From assembly GCA_018304105.1 (NCBI GenBank), contig JAGVWX010000007.1:1-64000 (forward strand): a DNA stretch of 64,000 nucleotides. Direction: 5' to 3'. The position numbers were made by a program, and so were the translations under genes. Below are positions 29,635 through 36,849 of the stretch, one piece after another. Below the pieces are notes generated by a model. It searched no databases, was not told the origin of the DNA, and saw only the letters and a program-made list of their open reading frames with translations. The stretch comes from Candidatus Pacearchaeota archaeon. GTDB taxonomy: Archaea > Nanobdellota > Nanobdellia > Pacearchaeales > GW2011-AR1. Position 1 is the stretch's first letter, and each line of letters opens with the position of its first letter.

Positions 29635-31827
29635 ATGGGAATAGATTTTTTTAACAAGAGAGGTGAAGCGCAAATGCCTGAGATGCCCGGATTGCCGAAG
29701 TTGCCATCACTGCCAAAGAGCAGCGATGAAGAAACGGTAAAGGAAGTAAAGAGCGTTTTGTTTAAGAAGCCGGATGATGAATTTATAAAAAGACATGAGA
29801 AAAGTCATAAAATAAAGGAAGAGGTTAAGAAAAGTCAGAAGATAAAAAGAGGAGCAGGGAAGGGTCATAAAATTAAAAGAAAGAAGTTGAAACATATGCC
29901 GAGAAAGCTGCCTAAGAAATCACGCCGCGAAATTAAAAAAGAAATGAAGAAGCTGGGCCATGAAATTAAAAAGAAGAAGCGGAATGAGCACGGAAAAGAA
30001 AAAGAGCTGGAAGCGAACAGCGCTAAGGCGTTTGTTAAGAAAGGCTCGCTGGTAAAGATTGCGCCAGAGAAATCAAAGAACAGCGAAAAGGTCGAAGGGT
30101 ACCGCTTGGAAGTTGATGGCGCTTATGCAGATGTCGAGTTGAGAAAAGATGAAGAAGGGCTGACTTACCATCTTTCTATTCCGGAGATAAGCACGGTAAC
30201 TTCTATTTTTCTGGATGAGATAAGGAATGAACTTATAAGCGCGACGACGGTCAGCATGAAAGAGCTTACCGACCCGACGCTGTTTTACAGGATTAAGAGA
30301 AGATTTTTGGAAGATTCAAGAAAGCTGCTCAAGGAGAAACTGCCCCATACTGAAAAAGCGGTTGAAGATTTTCTTGTTGGGACGCTGATGCAGGAAATGC
30401 TGGGTTTGGGAAAGATAGAATATCTTATCTCGGACCCGAATCTTGAGGAGATTGTCATTCCGTCTGCGAAAGAGCCAATAAGAATTTATTTTAAGAAATA
30501 TGGGTGGCTGATTACGAATATCAGAATTGACAGAGAAGACGAGATTGTTAATTATGCGAATATAATTTCAAGAAGAATTGGAAGGCAGATAACGGTGTTG
30601 AATCCGCTGCTTGACGCGCATCTCGTCACAGGAGACAGAATCAACGCCGTCTTGTATCCCGTGAGCACGAAGGGAAACACGATTACTATCAGGAAGTTCG
30701 CGAGAGATCCATTCACAATGATTGACATGATAACCGGGAAGACCTGCAATCTTGAAGTTGCGGCACTATTGTGGCTGGCGATTGAGTACGAGATGAACGT
30801 CCTGATTTCAGGCGGAACCGGAAGCGGGAAAACTTCTTTCCTGAATGCGTGCATGCCTTTCATTCCGCCGAACCAGAGAATCATAAGCATTGAGGACACG
30901 CGGGAACTGATGCTGCCGGAATTTTTGTATTGGGCGCCGTTAGTTACGAGAACTCCGAATCCAGAAGGAAAGGGCGAGGTCAGCATGCTCGATTTATTGG
31001 TAAATTCTTTGCGTATGCGCCCCGACAGAATTGTCCTCGGTGAAATGAGAAAACAGCAGGAAGCGATGGTTCTGTTTGAGGCGATGCATACAGGGCATAG
31101 CGTTTATTCTACAGTTCATGCGGATTCTGCTGCCGAGACTATTTCCAGGCTGGTAAATCCACCGCTGAATGTTCCGCCGAATCTGCTGAAGTCCGTGAAT
31201 TTGAATGTTGTTATGTTCAGGGATAGGAGAATGAATAAAAGGAGAGTTTTGCAAGTTGCTGAGTTTGAGGCGGACAAGGGCGGGGCGAAGGCAAATATTC
31301 TTTATAGGCTTATTCCGGACAGGGATGAAATTGTAAAGCACGCCGAGAGTTCGAGATTTTTTGAAGATGTGACTCGAAATACGGGCATGTCTGATGTAGA
31401 AGTCAATGAAGCGCTGAAGGAAAAGATGCGAATCCTTGAATGGATGATAAAAAATGGCTTGCGAAGCCTGGAGGAAATGGGAAGGGTGACGAACCTTTAT
31501 TACAGAAACAAAGAATTGCTGATGAAAGCGATCCAGCAGAATAATAAAAATTTGGTTATGAAGCAGGTTAAGAAGGAAGAGGAGAAGGCGAATAAGATAA
31601 TTGCAATTGAGAGAGAAGATAAATTTGTTTTGGCAGAAGAAAAGAAAGAGATGCCTGCAGAAGGAAAGAAAGAGATGCCTGCAGAAGAAAAGAAAGAGAT
31701 GCCTGCAGAAGAAAAGAAAAGCTCTGGTGAATTAGAGAATAAACAGACAATTGCCAAGCTTGACGAGCAGAAAGCAGTTGAAAAAATTCTAGGCAAAGAT
31801 TTTAAACAAAAATTGGCTTGGAAGTGA
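29635..31827 (+). CDS. Type II/IV secretion and pilus assembly ATPase (FlaI/TadA family)
   Basis: The 730-residue protein powers pilus assembly or secretion. The ATPase core shows LIYLISDPNLEEIVI-type N-domain, INAVLYPVSTKGNTITIRKF, Walker A ISGGTGSGKTSFLN (about residues 391-403), the Asp box SIEDTREL, Walker B LRMRPDRIVLGEMR and the His box HTGHSVYSTVHADS. An unusual proline- and lysine-rich N-terminal extension of about 150 residues (MPEMPGLPKLPSLPK) precedes it, and the C-terminal tail has three copies of the 8-residue KKEMPAEE repeat. It is followed after 4 bases by the platform protein gene. Confidence 0.95.
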   Translation: MGIDFFNKRGEAQMPEMPGLPKLPSLPKSSDEETVKEVKSVLFKKPDDEFIKRHEKSHKIKEEVKKSQKIKRGAGKGHKIKRKKLKHMPRKLPKKSRREIKKEMKKLGHEIKKKKRNEHGKEKELEANSAKAFVKKGSLVKIAPEKSKNSEKVEGYRLEVDGAYADVELRKDEEGLTYHLSIPEISTVTSIFLDEIRNELISATTVSMKELTDPTLFYRIKRRFLEDSRKLLKEKLPHTEKAVEDFLVGTLMQEMLGLGKIEYLISDPNLEEIVIPSAKEPIRIYFKKYGWLITNIRIDREDEIVNYANIISRRIGRQITVLNPLLDAHLVTGDRINAVLYPVSTKGNTITIRKFARDPFTMIDMITGKTCNLEVAALLWLAIEYEMNVLISGGTGSGKTSFLNACMPFIPPNQRIISIEDTRELMLPEFLYWAPLVTRTPNPEGKGEVSMLDLLVNSLRMRPDRIVLGEMRKQQEAMVLFEAMHTGHSVYSTVHADSAAETISRLVNPPLNVPPNLLKSVNLNVVMFRDRRMNKRRVLQVAEFEADKGGAKANILYRLIPDRDEIVKHAESSRFFEDVTRNTGMSDVEVNEALKEKMRILEWMIKNGLRSLEEMGRVTNLYYRNKELLMKAIQQNNKNLVMKQVKKEEEKANKIIAIEREDKFVLAEEKKEMPAEGKKEMPAEEKKEMPAEEKKSSGELENKQTIAKLDEQKAVEKILGKDFKQKLAWK

Positions 31828-31831
31828 TAAA

Positions 31832-32767
31832 ATGAAATTTAATAATAGTTCTAGTTCTTTTTTGGTTGGGAAGAAGCCGAAGAGGATGCCCTTTAGAGTG
31901 CCGTTTTCTTTTTCTCAATTAGACAAGCTAAAAAAGCGTTCTGCTGTTTTTAAGAGATTTGCCGGATACAAGCGAGACACTTTACTTTTTAAGAATTTGA
32001 AAAATGCCGGAGTCGATTTGACGAGAGAAGAGTATCTCGCAATTTGCGTCGGAGGATTTGTTATCTCGTTTTTATCTTTGTTCATTTTGTCTTCGACTCT
32101 TTTGATTGTGATGCAGGTTGAGAGAGCATTAGTTCTTGCTCTGGGCTTTGCTTTTCTGTTCGGGGGTTTTGTTTTTTTCAGCCGACTGATTTATCCGAAG
32201 GTTTACAACAACAGAAAGCAGAGAAACATCGAGAGGAATCTTATTCCGGCATTGCAGGACATGCTGGTTCAGCTTTATTCGGGAGTTCCTTTGTTCACGA
32301 TTATGATTAATATTTCTCTCGCGGATTATGAGGAATTGAGCGAGCAGTTCAAGAAAGCGGTGAAAGGAATAAATGCGGGAAGGCCGCAGATAGAAGTTTT
32401 GGAAGAGTTGGGAAAGGATAATCCTTCTGAGTTTTTCAAGAAAGCACTTTGGCAGATAAGCAATGGGATGAGGGCAGGAAGCGATATTTCGATTGTTATT
32501 CAAGACACAGTGAAGTCTTTGAGCGAGGAACAGTACATCCAGATTCAGGAATATGGAAACAAGCTGAATCCGGCAATTATGTTTTATATGCTGTCTTCGG
32601 TGATTTTGCCAGCGCTGGCTATAACTTTTCTTACGATTATCTCTTCGATAGTTGGCCTTTCTGAGGCGCTGACGCAGATGATTTTTCTTGGAATGTTTGT
32701 CGGAGTTGTAGTTATTCAAATATTGTTTTTGGGAGTTATAAAATCAGTGAGGCCGAGTTTGCTGTAA
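31832..32767 (+). CDS. Pilus platform protein, TadC/FlaJ half (T2SSF domain)
   Basis: The 311-residue membrane protein has one T2SSF-type domain: NLIPALQDMLVQLYSGVPLFTIMINIS and IQDTVKSLSEEQYIQIQEYGNKLNPAIM between hydrophobic segments, with three or four transmembrane helices. Archaeal FlaJ normally carries two such domains in one chain, as in TadB plus TadC. Here the following gene codes for the second, so the platform is two separate subunits, Tad-like. It forms the membrane base that transmits ATPase motion to the pilins. Confidence 0.88.
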   Translation: MKFNNSSSSFLVGKKPKRMPFRVPFSFSQLDKLKKRSAVFKRFAGYKRDTLLFKNLKNAGVDLTREEYLAICVGGFVISFLSLFILSSTLLIVMQVERALVLALGFAFLFGGFVFFSRLIYPKVYNNRKQRNIERNLIPALQDMLVQLYSGVPLFTIMINISLADYEELSEQFKKAVKGINAGRPQIEVLEELGKDNPSEFFKKALWQISNGMRAGSDISIVIQDTVKSLSEEQYIQIQEYGNKLNPAIMFYMLSSVILPALAITFLTIISSIVGLSEALTQMIFLGMFVGVVVIQILFLGVIKSVRPSLL

Positions 32768-33973
32768 ATGGAAAAGGAAGAAGGTAGAAAGAAGCACGAG
32801 AAAAAAATGGGCGAGCTAATGGAGGAAATAGTGCGAGCTGAAAAGAATAAAGCTAAAGGAGAAAGAGCTGCGGATAAAAAAGCCGAAGTGAAGAAAGTTG
32901 CGGAAAAAACAGTTTTTAATGAAAAAATTGCAGACAGGACGGCAAATAAAAAAGTTGAGGACAAATTTGTTTTACCTGAAAAGAAACCTGAAGAAAAAAT
33001 AGCTTCTGAAAAGAAAATTCCTGAAGCAGTTAAAGCTAAAACCCTGGAGAATCAGGCTCCGGCTAGAAAATTTGGAAAAAAATATTCTGAGAAGACGACG
33101 ACACTAAAACTATTTGCTTATTTTTTGATGGCAATGCTGGTTTTGACTATGCTTTATTATCTTGCTACGAAGAATGCTCGGAATTCGTTTGTGATTTTTT
33201 CCGTGGCGATTTTGCTCTTTAGTGTTTATTTAGTTATGAGAAAGCGGCTGAAGAGATATTACGAAATTAAAAAAATGGAGGATGTTTTCCCAGACTTTAT
33301 TTCTCTGATGTCGTCGAATTTGAGGGCGGGAATGACAGTTGACAGGGCTTTGATTCTTAGCGCTCGGAAGGAATTTTATCCGTTGGACAAGGAAATTATG
33401 CAGGTCGGAAAGGATATTTTGACTGCGAGGGAAATAAGCGGGGCGTTGTATGAAATGGGCCAGAGAATAGGCTCTGATGAAATTAGAAAGACGATTCAGC
33501 TGCTGATTTCAGGAATAAGGTCTGGAGGGAATTTGTCGGTCTTGCTGGAACAGACGTCGAACAACATGAGGGAAAGGGGATTTGTAAAGAAGAGGGCAGC
33601 CTCAAATGTTTTGATGTATGTTATTTTTATTTTCTTTGCTGTTGCAATCGGGGCGCCGATGCTGTTTTCTCTTTCTTCTGTTCTGGTTGAAATGATGACT
33701 ACTATCTTTGCGGATGTTCCCATGAGTGAAACGGCTACAAACATGCCATTCACAATCAGCTCGATAAATATTTCGCTTAATTTTGTAATTTATTTTTCTG
33801 CGGCTTTCATAATCGTGTCTGCGATTTTGGCTTCGCTGATACTTGGGCTGGTGAGCAATGGGAACGAGAAAGACGGCTTGAAATATATGATACCTCTAAT
33901 CCTGATAGGACTTGTTGTTTTCTTCTCGTCAAGAATGGTTTTGGCAGGATATTTTGCCAGGGCGTTTGGTTAG
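32768..33973 (+). CDS. Pilus platform protein, TadB/C half with lysine-rich N-terminus
   Basis: The 401-residue protein begins with about 100 residues of charged, alanine-lysine-glutamate sequence (KAKGERAADKKAEVKKVAEKT), then hydrophobic helices and the T2SSF segment FPDFISLMSSNLRAGMTVDRALIL, with LISGIRSGGNLSVLLEQTSNNMRERGFVKKRAASNVL. It is the partner of the preceding platform protein. The ATG abuts the preceding stop (no gap). The charged tail may dock to the ATPase tail, which is similarly lysine-rich; this is inference. Confidence 0.88.
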   Translation: MEKEEGRKKHEKKMGELMEEIVRAEKNKAKGERAADKKAEVKKVAEKTVFNEKIADRTANKKVEDKFVLPEKKPEEKIASEKKIPEAVKAKTLENQAPARKFGKKYSEKTTTLKLFAYFLMAMLVLTMLYYLATKNARNSFVIFSVAILLFSVYLVMRKRLKRYYEIKKMEDVFPDFISLMSSNLRAGMTVDRALILSARKEFYPLDKEIMQVGKDILTAREISGALYEMGQRIGSDEIRKTIQLLISGIRSGGNLSVLLEQTSNNMRERGFVKKRAASNVLMYVIFIFFAVAIGAPMLFSLSSVLVEMMTTIFADVPMSETATNMPFTISSINISLNFVIYFSAAFIIVSAILASLILGLVSNGNEKDGLKYMIPLILIGLVVFFSSRMVLAGYFARAFG

Positions 33974-34002
33974 ACTTTGTTAATCTTGTTTGCCTTTTCT
34001 TT

Positions 34003-34215
34003 AATTAGACTTGCCATTTCTGAAACTGCAAGTCTTAATTATTGCTCGCTTAACTCCGCCCAATAGGACGCCAATTTTTGCGGCTGGCGTCTTAATTATC
34101 TGCAACTTCGCTCATTTCATTCTGCTCGCGATCAAGCGTCTAAGTAATCTTATTTTTGTGACGCTTGGTACGCTCGCTTGTTGCCTTAGTTATCGGCAAT
34201 GGTTGGTTTTCAACA
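34003..34215 (+). repeat. Family 1 repeat cluster downstream of pilus platform genes
   Basis: Three hairpins follow each other: GACTTGC/GCAAGTC (34003-34040), GACGCCA/TGGCGTC (34062-34097) and AAGCGTC/GACGCTT (34134-34166). The first two end in GTCTTAATT and are followed by GCTCGCTTAAC or CAACTTCGCTC. This fills about half of the 454-base gap 33974-34427. Confidence 0.75.
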
Positions 34216-34280
34216 GAATCGTCTGGTTAGTTAAGTTTTTATATTGTTTCTGGCTTGTAGTATATAAAATACGGGCGTTG

Positions 34281-34354
34281 TGCGGCGCAATAGGACTCGC
34301 TTTTCAAGAAGATGCGAGTCTTGATTTGCTGATGCGCTTCGCGCTAGCGCCGCA
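34281..34354 (+). repeat. Family 1 copy enclosed by TGCGGCGC/GCGCCGCA
   Basis: The outer inverted repeat TGCGGCGC (34281-34288) pairs with GCGCCGCA (34347-34354). It encloses the hairpin GACTCGC/GCGAGTC with the usual AATAG and TTGATT flanks and CTGATGCGCTTCGCGC. It lies between a TATA box (AGTATATAAAATAC, 34258-34271) and the small ORF, so it would be in the 5' leader of the KaiC-like gene transcript. Confidence 0.75.
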
Positions 34355-34362
34355 ATAAATTT

Positions 34363-34425
34363 ATGAAAATGAAAAAGAGTGAAATAAATTTCCCACGCTT
34401 TCCATTCAACTTGGGAGGAAGCTAA
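34363..34425 (+). CDS. Possible leader peptide of 20 aa before the KaiC-like gene
   Basis: ATG 34363 to TAA 34423-34425 encodes 20 residues (MKMKKSEINFPRFPFNLGGS). It ends 2 bases before the ATG of the next gene, and its 3' end overlaps that gene's ribosome-binding site GGGAGGAAG. Its start AAAATGAAAAAGAGT repeats the sequence of the next start. This arrangement suggests translation coupling. No conservation data were available. Confidence 0.35.
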   Translation: MKMKKSEINFPRFPFNLGGS

Positions 34426-34427
34426 GA

Positions 34428-35249
34428 ATGAAAAAGAGTATGAGACATAAACATAATCGGGCAGGGCATGAAGTGAAACATCATGCTGCTCACATAACGC
34501 ATGCTTCGCACGCCGGAAAGCATTTGCATTTCGCTCACAGAGATGTTATTGGTAAAAGAGTGCAGACATGGATTCCGCAATTTGACCATTTGATTCAGGG
34601 CGGGTTTGTGAAAGATTCCACGAATCTTCTTGTTGGGGGGAGCGGAAGCGGGAAGTCAATTTTTGCAACGCAGTTTCTTGTTGAAGCGATGAATCGTGGA
34701 GAGAAAGGGCTTTATGTTACGTTTGAAGAAAAGAAAAAGCAGTTTTATGAGAATATGCTGTCTTTGGGCTGGGACCTGGCAGATTACGAAAAAAAGGGGT
34801 TGTTTACTTTTCTAGAATATACTCCGATAAAAGTTAAGACTATGCTTGAAGAAGGCGGCGGCTCTATTGAAAGCATTATTGTAAACAAGAAAGTAAGCAG
34901 GATGGTGATTGACAGCATAACTTCCTTTGCCTTGCTGTTCAGCGATGAGCTTTCCCAGAGAGAGGCAGCGCTTGCGCTTTTCAGCATGATAAGAGATTGG
35001 GATTGCACTTCACTGCTGACTTTGGAGGAAGATCCGCTGGACAAGAATAAGTCAACTTCAAATGCCCTTGAGTTTGAAGTCGATTCGATTATTACTATTT
35101 ATTATGTCAGGGAAGCAAGGGAAAGGCAAAGGTATCTAGAGATTTTAAAAATGAGGGGAACAAATCATTCTAACAAAGTTTATCCATTTAGCATTGGAAA
35201 GAAAGGATTGGTTATAAGGAATTCGCCAGTTTCGAGAGTTTTTGGATAA
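34428..35249 (+). CDS. KaiC-like RecA-superfamily ATPase, FlaH-related
   Basis: The 273-residue protein has a histidine-rich N-terminal extension (HKHNRAGHEVKHHAAHITHASHAGKHLHFAHRD, about residues 7-39) and one KaiC domain: LIQGGFVKDSTNLLVGGSGSGKS (Walker A 70-77), GLYVTFEEKKKQ, RMVIDSITSFALLF (Walker B) and LEILKMRGTNHSNKVYPFSIGKKGLVI. FlaH in archaella is such a protein and docks to FlaI. A single-domain KaiC protein downstream of the secretion ATPase and platform genes is therefore likely to regulate that machine. The histidine tail may bind metal. Confidence 0.85.
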   Translation: MKKSMRHKHNRAGHEVKHHAAHITHASHAGKHLHFAHRDVIGKRVQTWIPQFDHLIQGGFVKDSTNLLVGGSGSGKSIFATQFLVEAMNRGEKGLYVTFEEKKKQFYENMLSLGWDLADYEKKGLFTFLEYTPIKVKTMLEEGGGSIESIIVNKKVSRMVIDSITSFALLFSDELSQREAALALFSMIRDWDCTSLLTLEEDPLDKNKSTSNALEFEVDSIITIYYVREARERQRYLEILKMRGTNHSNKVYPFSIGKKGLVIRNSPVSRVFG

Positions 35250-35354
35250 TATCTTGGTTTGTGTATTAGAACCGATATATATATATATTATTTTGCCTGA
35301 AGAAAGTAACTAGTGTTAAGCTAGTTGATGATAGGTAATTGAAAGGAGGATGAG

Positions 35355-35912
35355 ATGGAAGGAAAACAAAATTTAACAATAGTTGCGATTTCTTTGGTTG
35401 TCGCATTGGTAGTCTCACTGGTTGTCTCGCTGGGCGTTGCATCAAATGGTGGTTCTAACGTATATTTGAGCTCAAACTATACTGGGAATTCTTCGACAGG
35501 TAATATAAGCAGTGGAAGTAGAACCTGGAGTTATCCAGACTTGATTGCACAAAGATATGTGCCTGCGACAGTTGGCAAGGCAAACTCTACGGGGAATGAT
35601 ACTATGTGTAATGTGCGAATGTCGGCCGCTGTTAGAAATATTGGAAATGCAAGCGCAAATTATAGCTATACTTGGCTGCAGGCCGATTATGGGGGTTCAT
35701 ATGTCTATACCGTGCCTTTGGCCCCACAGCAAGCTACCGCAGTAAGCACATACTTTATTCTGCCTCCTGGAGCACACTCAGGCCTTGCATATGCTGATGC
35801 AATGGGCAATGTTGTCGAATCAAATGAATATAACAACGACTATCTGATGAACTTTACAGTTCCAGCGAATTGCGGAGTTGCGAAAGTCAGCAAGGTTATA
35901 ATTGCACCATAA
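35355..35912 (+). CDS. Secreted CARDB-domain protein
   Basis: The 185-residue protein has an N-terminal helix (VAISLVVALVVSLVVSLGVA) and an extracellular domain with VRMSAAVRNIGNASANYSYTWLQADYGGSY and VVESNEYNNDYLMNFTV, which is the CARDB fold often used as a spacer in archaeal surface proteins. There are about seven N-glycosylation sequons. A strong ribosome-binding site (AAGGAGGATGAG) lies 4 bases before the ATG. Its TATATATATATTA promoter is clear. It is located in the pilus locus and is likely secreted or membrane-bound. Confidence 0.78.
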   Translation: MEGKQNLTIVAISLVVALVVSLVVSLGVASNGGSNVYLSSNYTGNSSTGNISSGSRTWSYPDLIAQRYVPATVGKANSTGNDTMCNVRMSAAVRNIGNASANYSYTWLQADYGGSYVYTVPLAPQQATAVSTYFILPPGAHSGLAYADAMGNVVESNEYNNDYLMNFTVPANCGVAKVSKVIIAP

Positions 35913-35943
35913 AGATCATAAATTTTTATTTTTTTATTTTTTT

Positions 35944-36110
35944 AATTGGACGCCAGACTTGATGGTTGGCGTCTTGATTATTTTACTTGCTTCTTTTGTT
36001 TTAATTGGACTCGCAATTTTGGAAGATGCGAGTCTTAATTCTATTAGCTCACTTCGTTCGCTTAATTATCATACTGTCATCTTGTGCTGAAGGGTTGTGG
36101 GTTTTCTATT
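35944..36110 (+). repeat. Two Family 1 hairpins in tandem plus tail
   Basis: Hairpins GACGCCA/TGGCGTC (35944-35979) and GACTCGC/GCGAGTC (36003-36040) follow each other, each with AATTG and TTRATT flanks. After them come GCTCACTTCGTTCGC, AATTATCATACTG and the tail TGAAGGGTTGTGGG. It fills the gap between the CARDB gene and the next pilin-like gene. Confidence 0.8.
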
Positions 36111-36169
36111 AATTGTTCTAAGGATTAACTTTTAATATCTGAAGTTTCTAACTGATTATGAGGTAATAT

Positions 36170-36631
36170 ATGAAAAAAGAGGGACAGGCATGGGGATTTG
36201 ATTTAGTTATTGGAATGGTCATTTTTATAATTGGCATTTTTTCTTTTTATCTTTATACTATAAATCTTTCTGGAGGCGGGGGCGAGGTAATTCAGCAGTT
36301 GGAGCAGAACGGGGAGTTGATTGCAGATAGTTTGATGTCTGAAGGAAGCCCATTGGACTGGAACGCAGGGAATGTTGTAAGAATAGGACTGTTGTCTGAA
36401 GACAGAATAAACCAAACGAAGCTGGATGGTTTCAGGACGTTAGCAGGCGCGGACTATGCCCGCACGAAAAGTTTGTTCAGAATAAATAATGAATATTTTG
36501 TTTATCTTGATAATGATTTTGCGGGCGGAATCGGAAGAGATTCATCGAACGCAAATAATTTGTTTAAGATTTCGAGGGTTATTGTATATGATCAGAAAGT
36601 TACGACTTTGAATGTTTATTCATGGAATTGA
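36170..36631 (+). CDS. Pilin-like membrane protein
   Basis: The 153-residue protein opens MKKEGQAWGFDLVIGMVIFIIGIFSFYLYTI, a class III-like leader (KKEGQ) and hydrophobic helix. The ectodomain ends with DNDFAGGIGRDSSNANNLFKISRVIVYDQKVTTLNVYSWN. Such MxKKGQ-led proteins are the usual minor pilin components of archaeal pili. It lies before the vWA protein and another pilin-like gene, all in the same orientation. AAAGAGGG contains only a weak RBS. Confidence 0.7.
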   Translation: MKKEGQAWGFDLVIGMVIFIIGIFSFYLYTINLSGGGGEVIQQLEQNGELIADSLMSEGSPLDWNAGNVVRIGLLSEDRINQTKLDGFRTLAGADYARTKSLFRINNEYFVYLDNDFAGGIGRDSSNANNLFKISRVIVYDQKVTTLNVYSWN

Positions 36632-36849
36632 AAAAGAAAATTAGTGATTTGGAAAGATTCAATGATGAGCAGGTTTTGGAGTCTGACAAGGATTTCACCT
36701 TCGGTGAAAAATTCTGCTCACAAGTTGACTCGCAAATTGTTGTTCGCCCACCCTCCCAAAACAGGCTCGTCAACTTGCTCACTCTTCCATCCCAACCCCG
36801 CCTCCATAAAGTTAGTAAACTCGATAGACTTCGATGGAGGTTTCTATGA
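36622..36849 (+). CDS. Doubtful ORF between pilin and vWA genes
   Basis: The frame starts within the pilin stop region (10-base overlap) with MELKKKISDLERFNDEQVLESDKDF, which looks coding, but beyond residue 25 it runs through a hairpin ATTTCACC-TTCG-GGTGAAAA, a CAAGTTGAC/GTCAACTTG inverted repeat with CGCCCACCCTCCC, and into the next gene. It may be the remnant of a small gene cut by a repeat insertion. The inverted-repeat part is listed as repeat-like and is not a reliable coding sequence. Confidence 0.25.
   Translation: MELKKKISDLERFNDEQVLESDKDFTFGEKFCSQVDSQIVVRPPSQNRLVNLLTLPSQPRLHKVSKLDRLRWRFL
36801..36840 (+). promoter_or_regulatory. Hairpin that can hide the ribosome-binding site of the vWA gene
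   Basis: CCTCCAT (36801-36807) is complementary to ATGGAGG (36834-36840), which contains the GGAGG ribosome-binding site 5 bases before the ATG at 36846. If formed in RNA, the stem would block translation. A weaker stem GTTTACT-type segment lies inside the loop. Temperature- or ligand-dependent control is inference. Confidence 0.5.

Noticed and set aside
31500-31796. Minus-strand ORF with repeated SFFSSAGISF units
   Set aside because: It is the antisense of the KKEMPAEE repeats in the secretion ATPase gene; repeated codons give a clean shadow frame.
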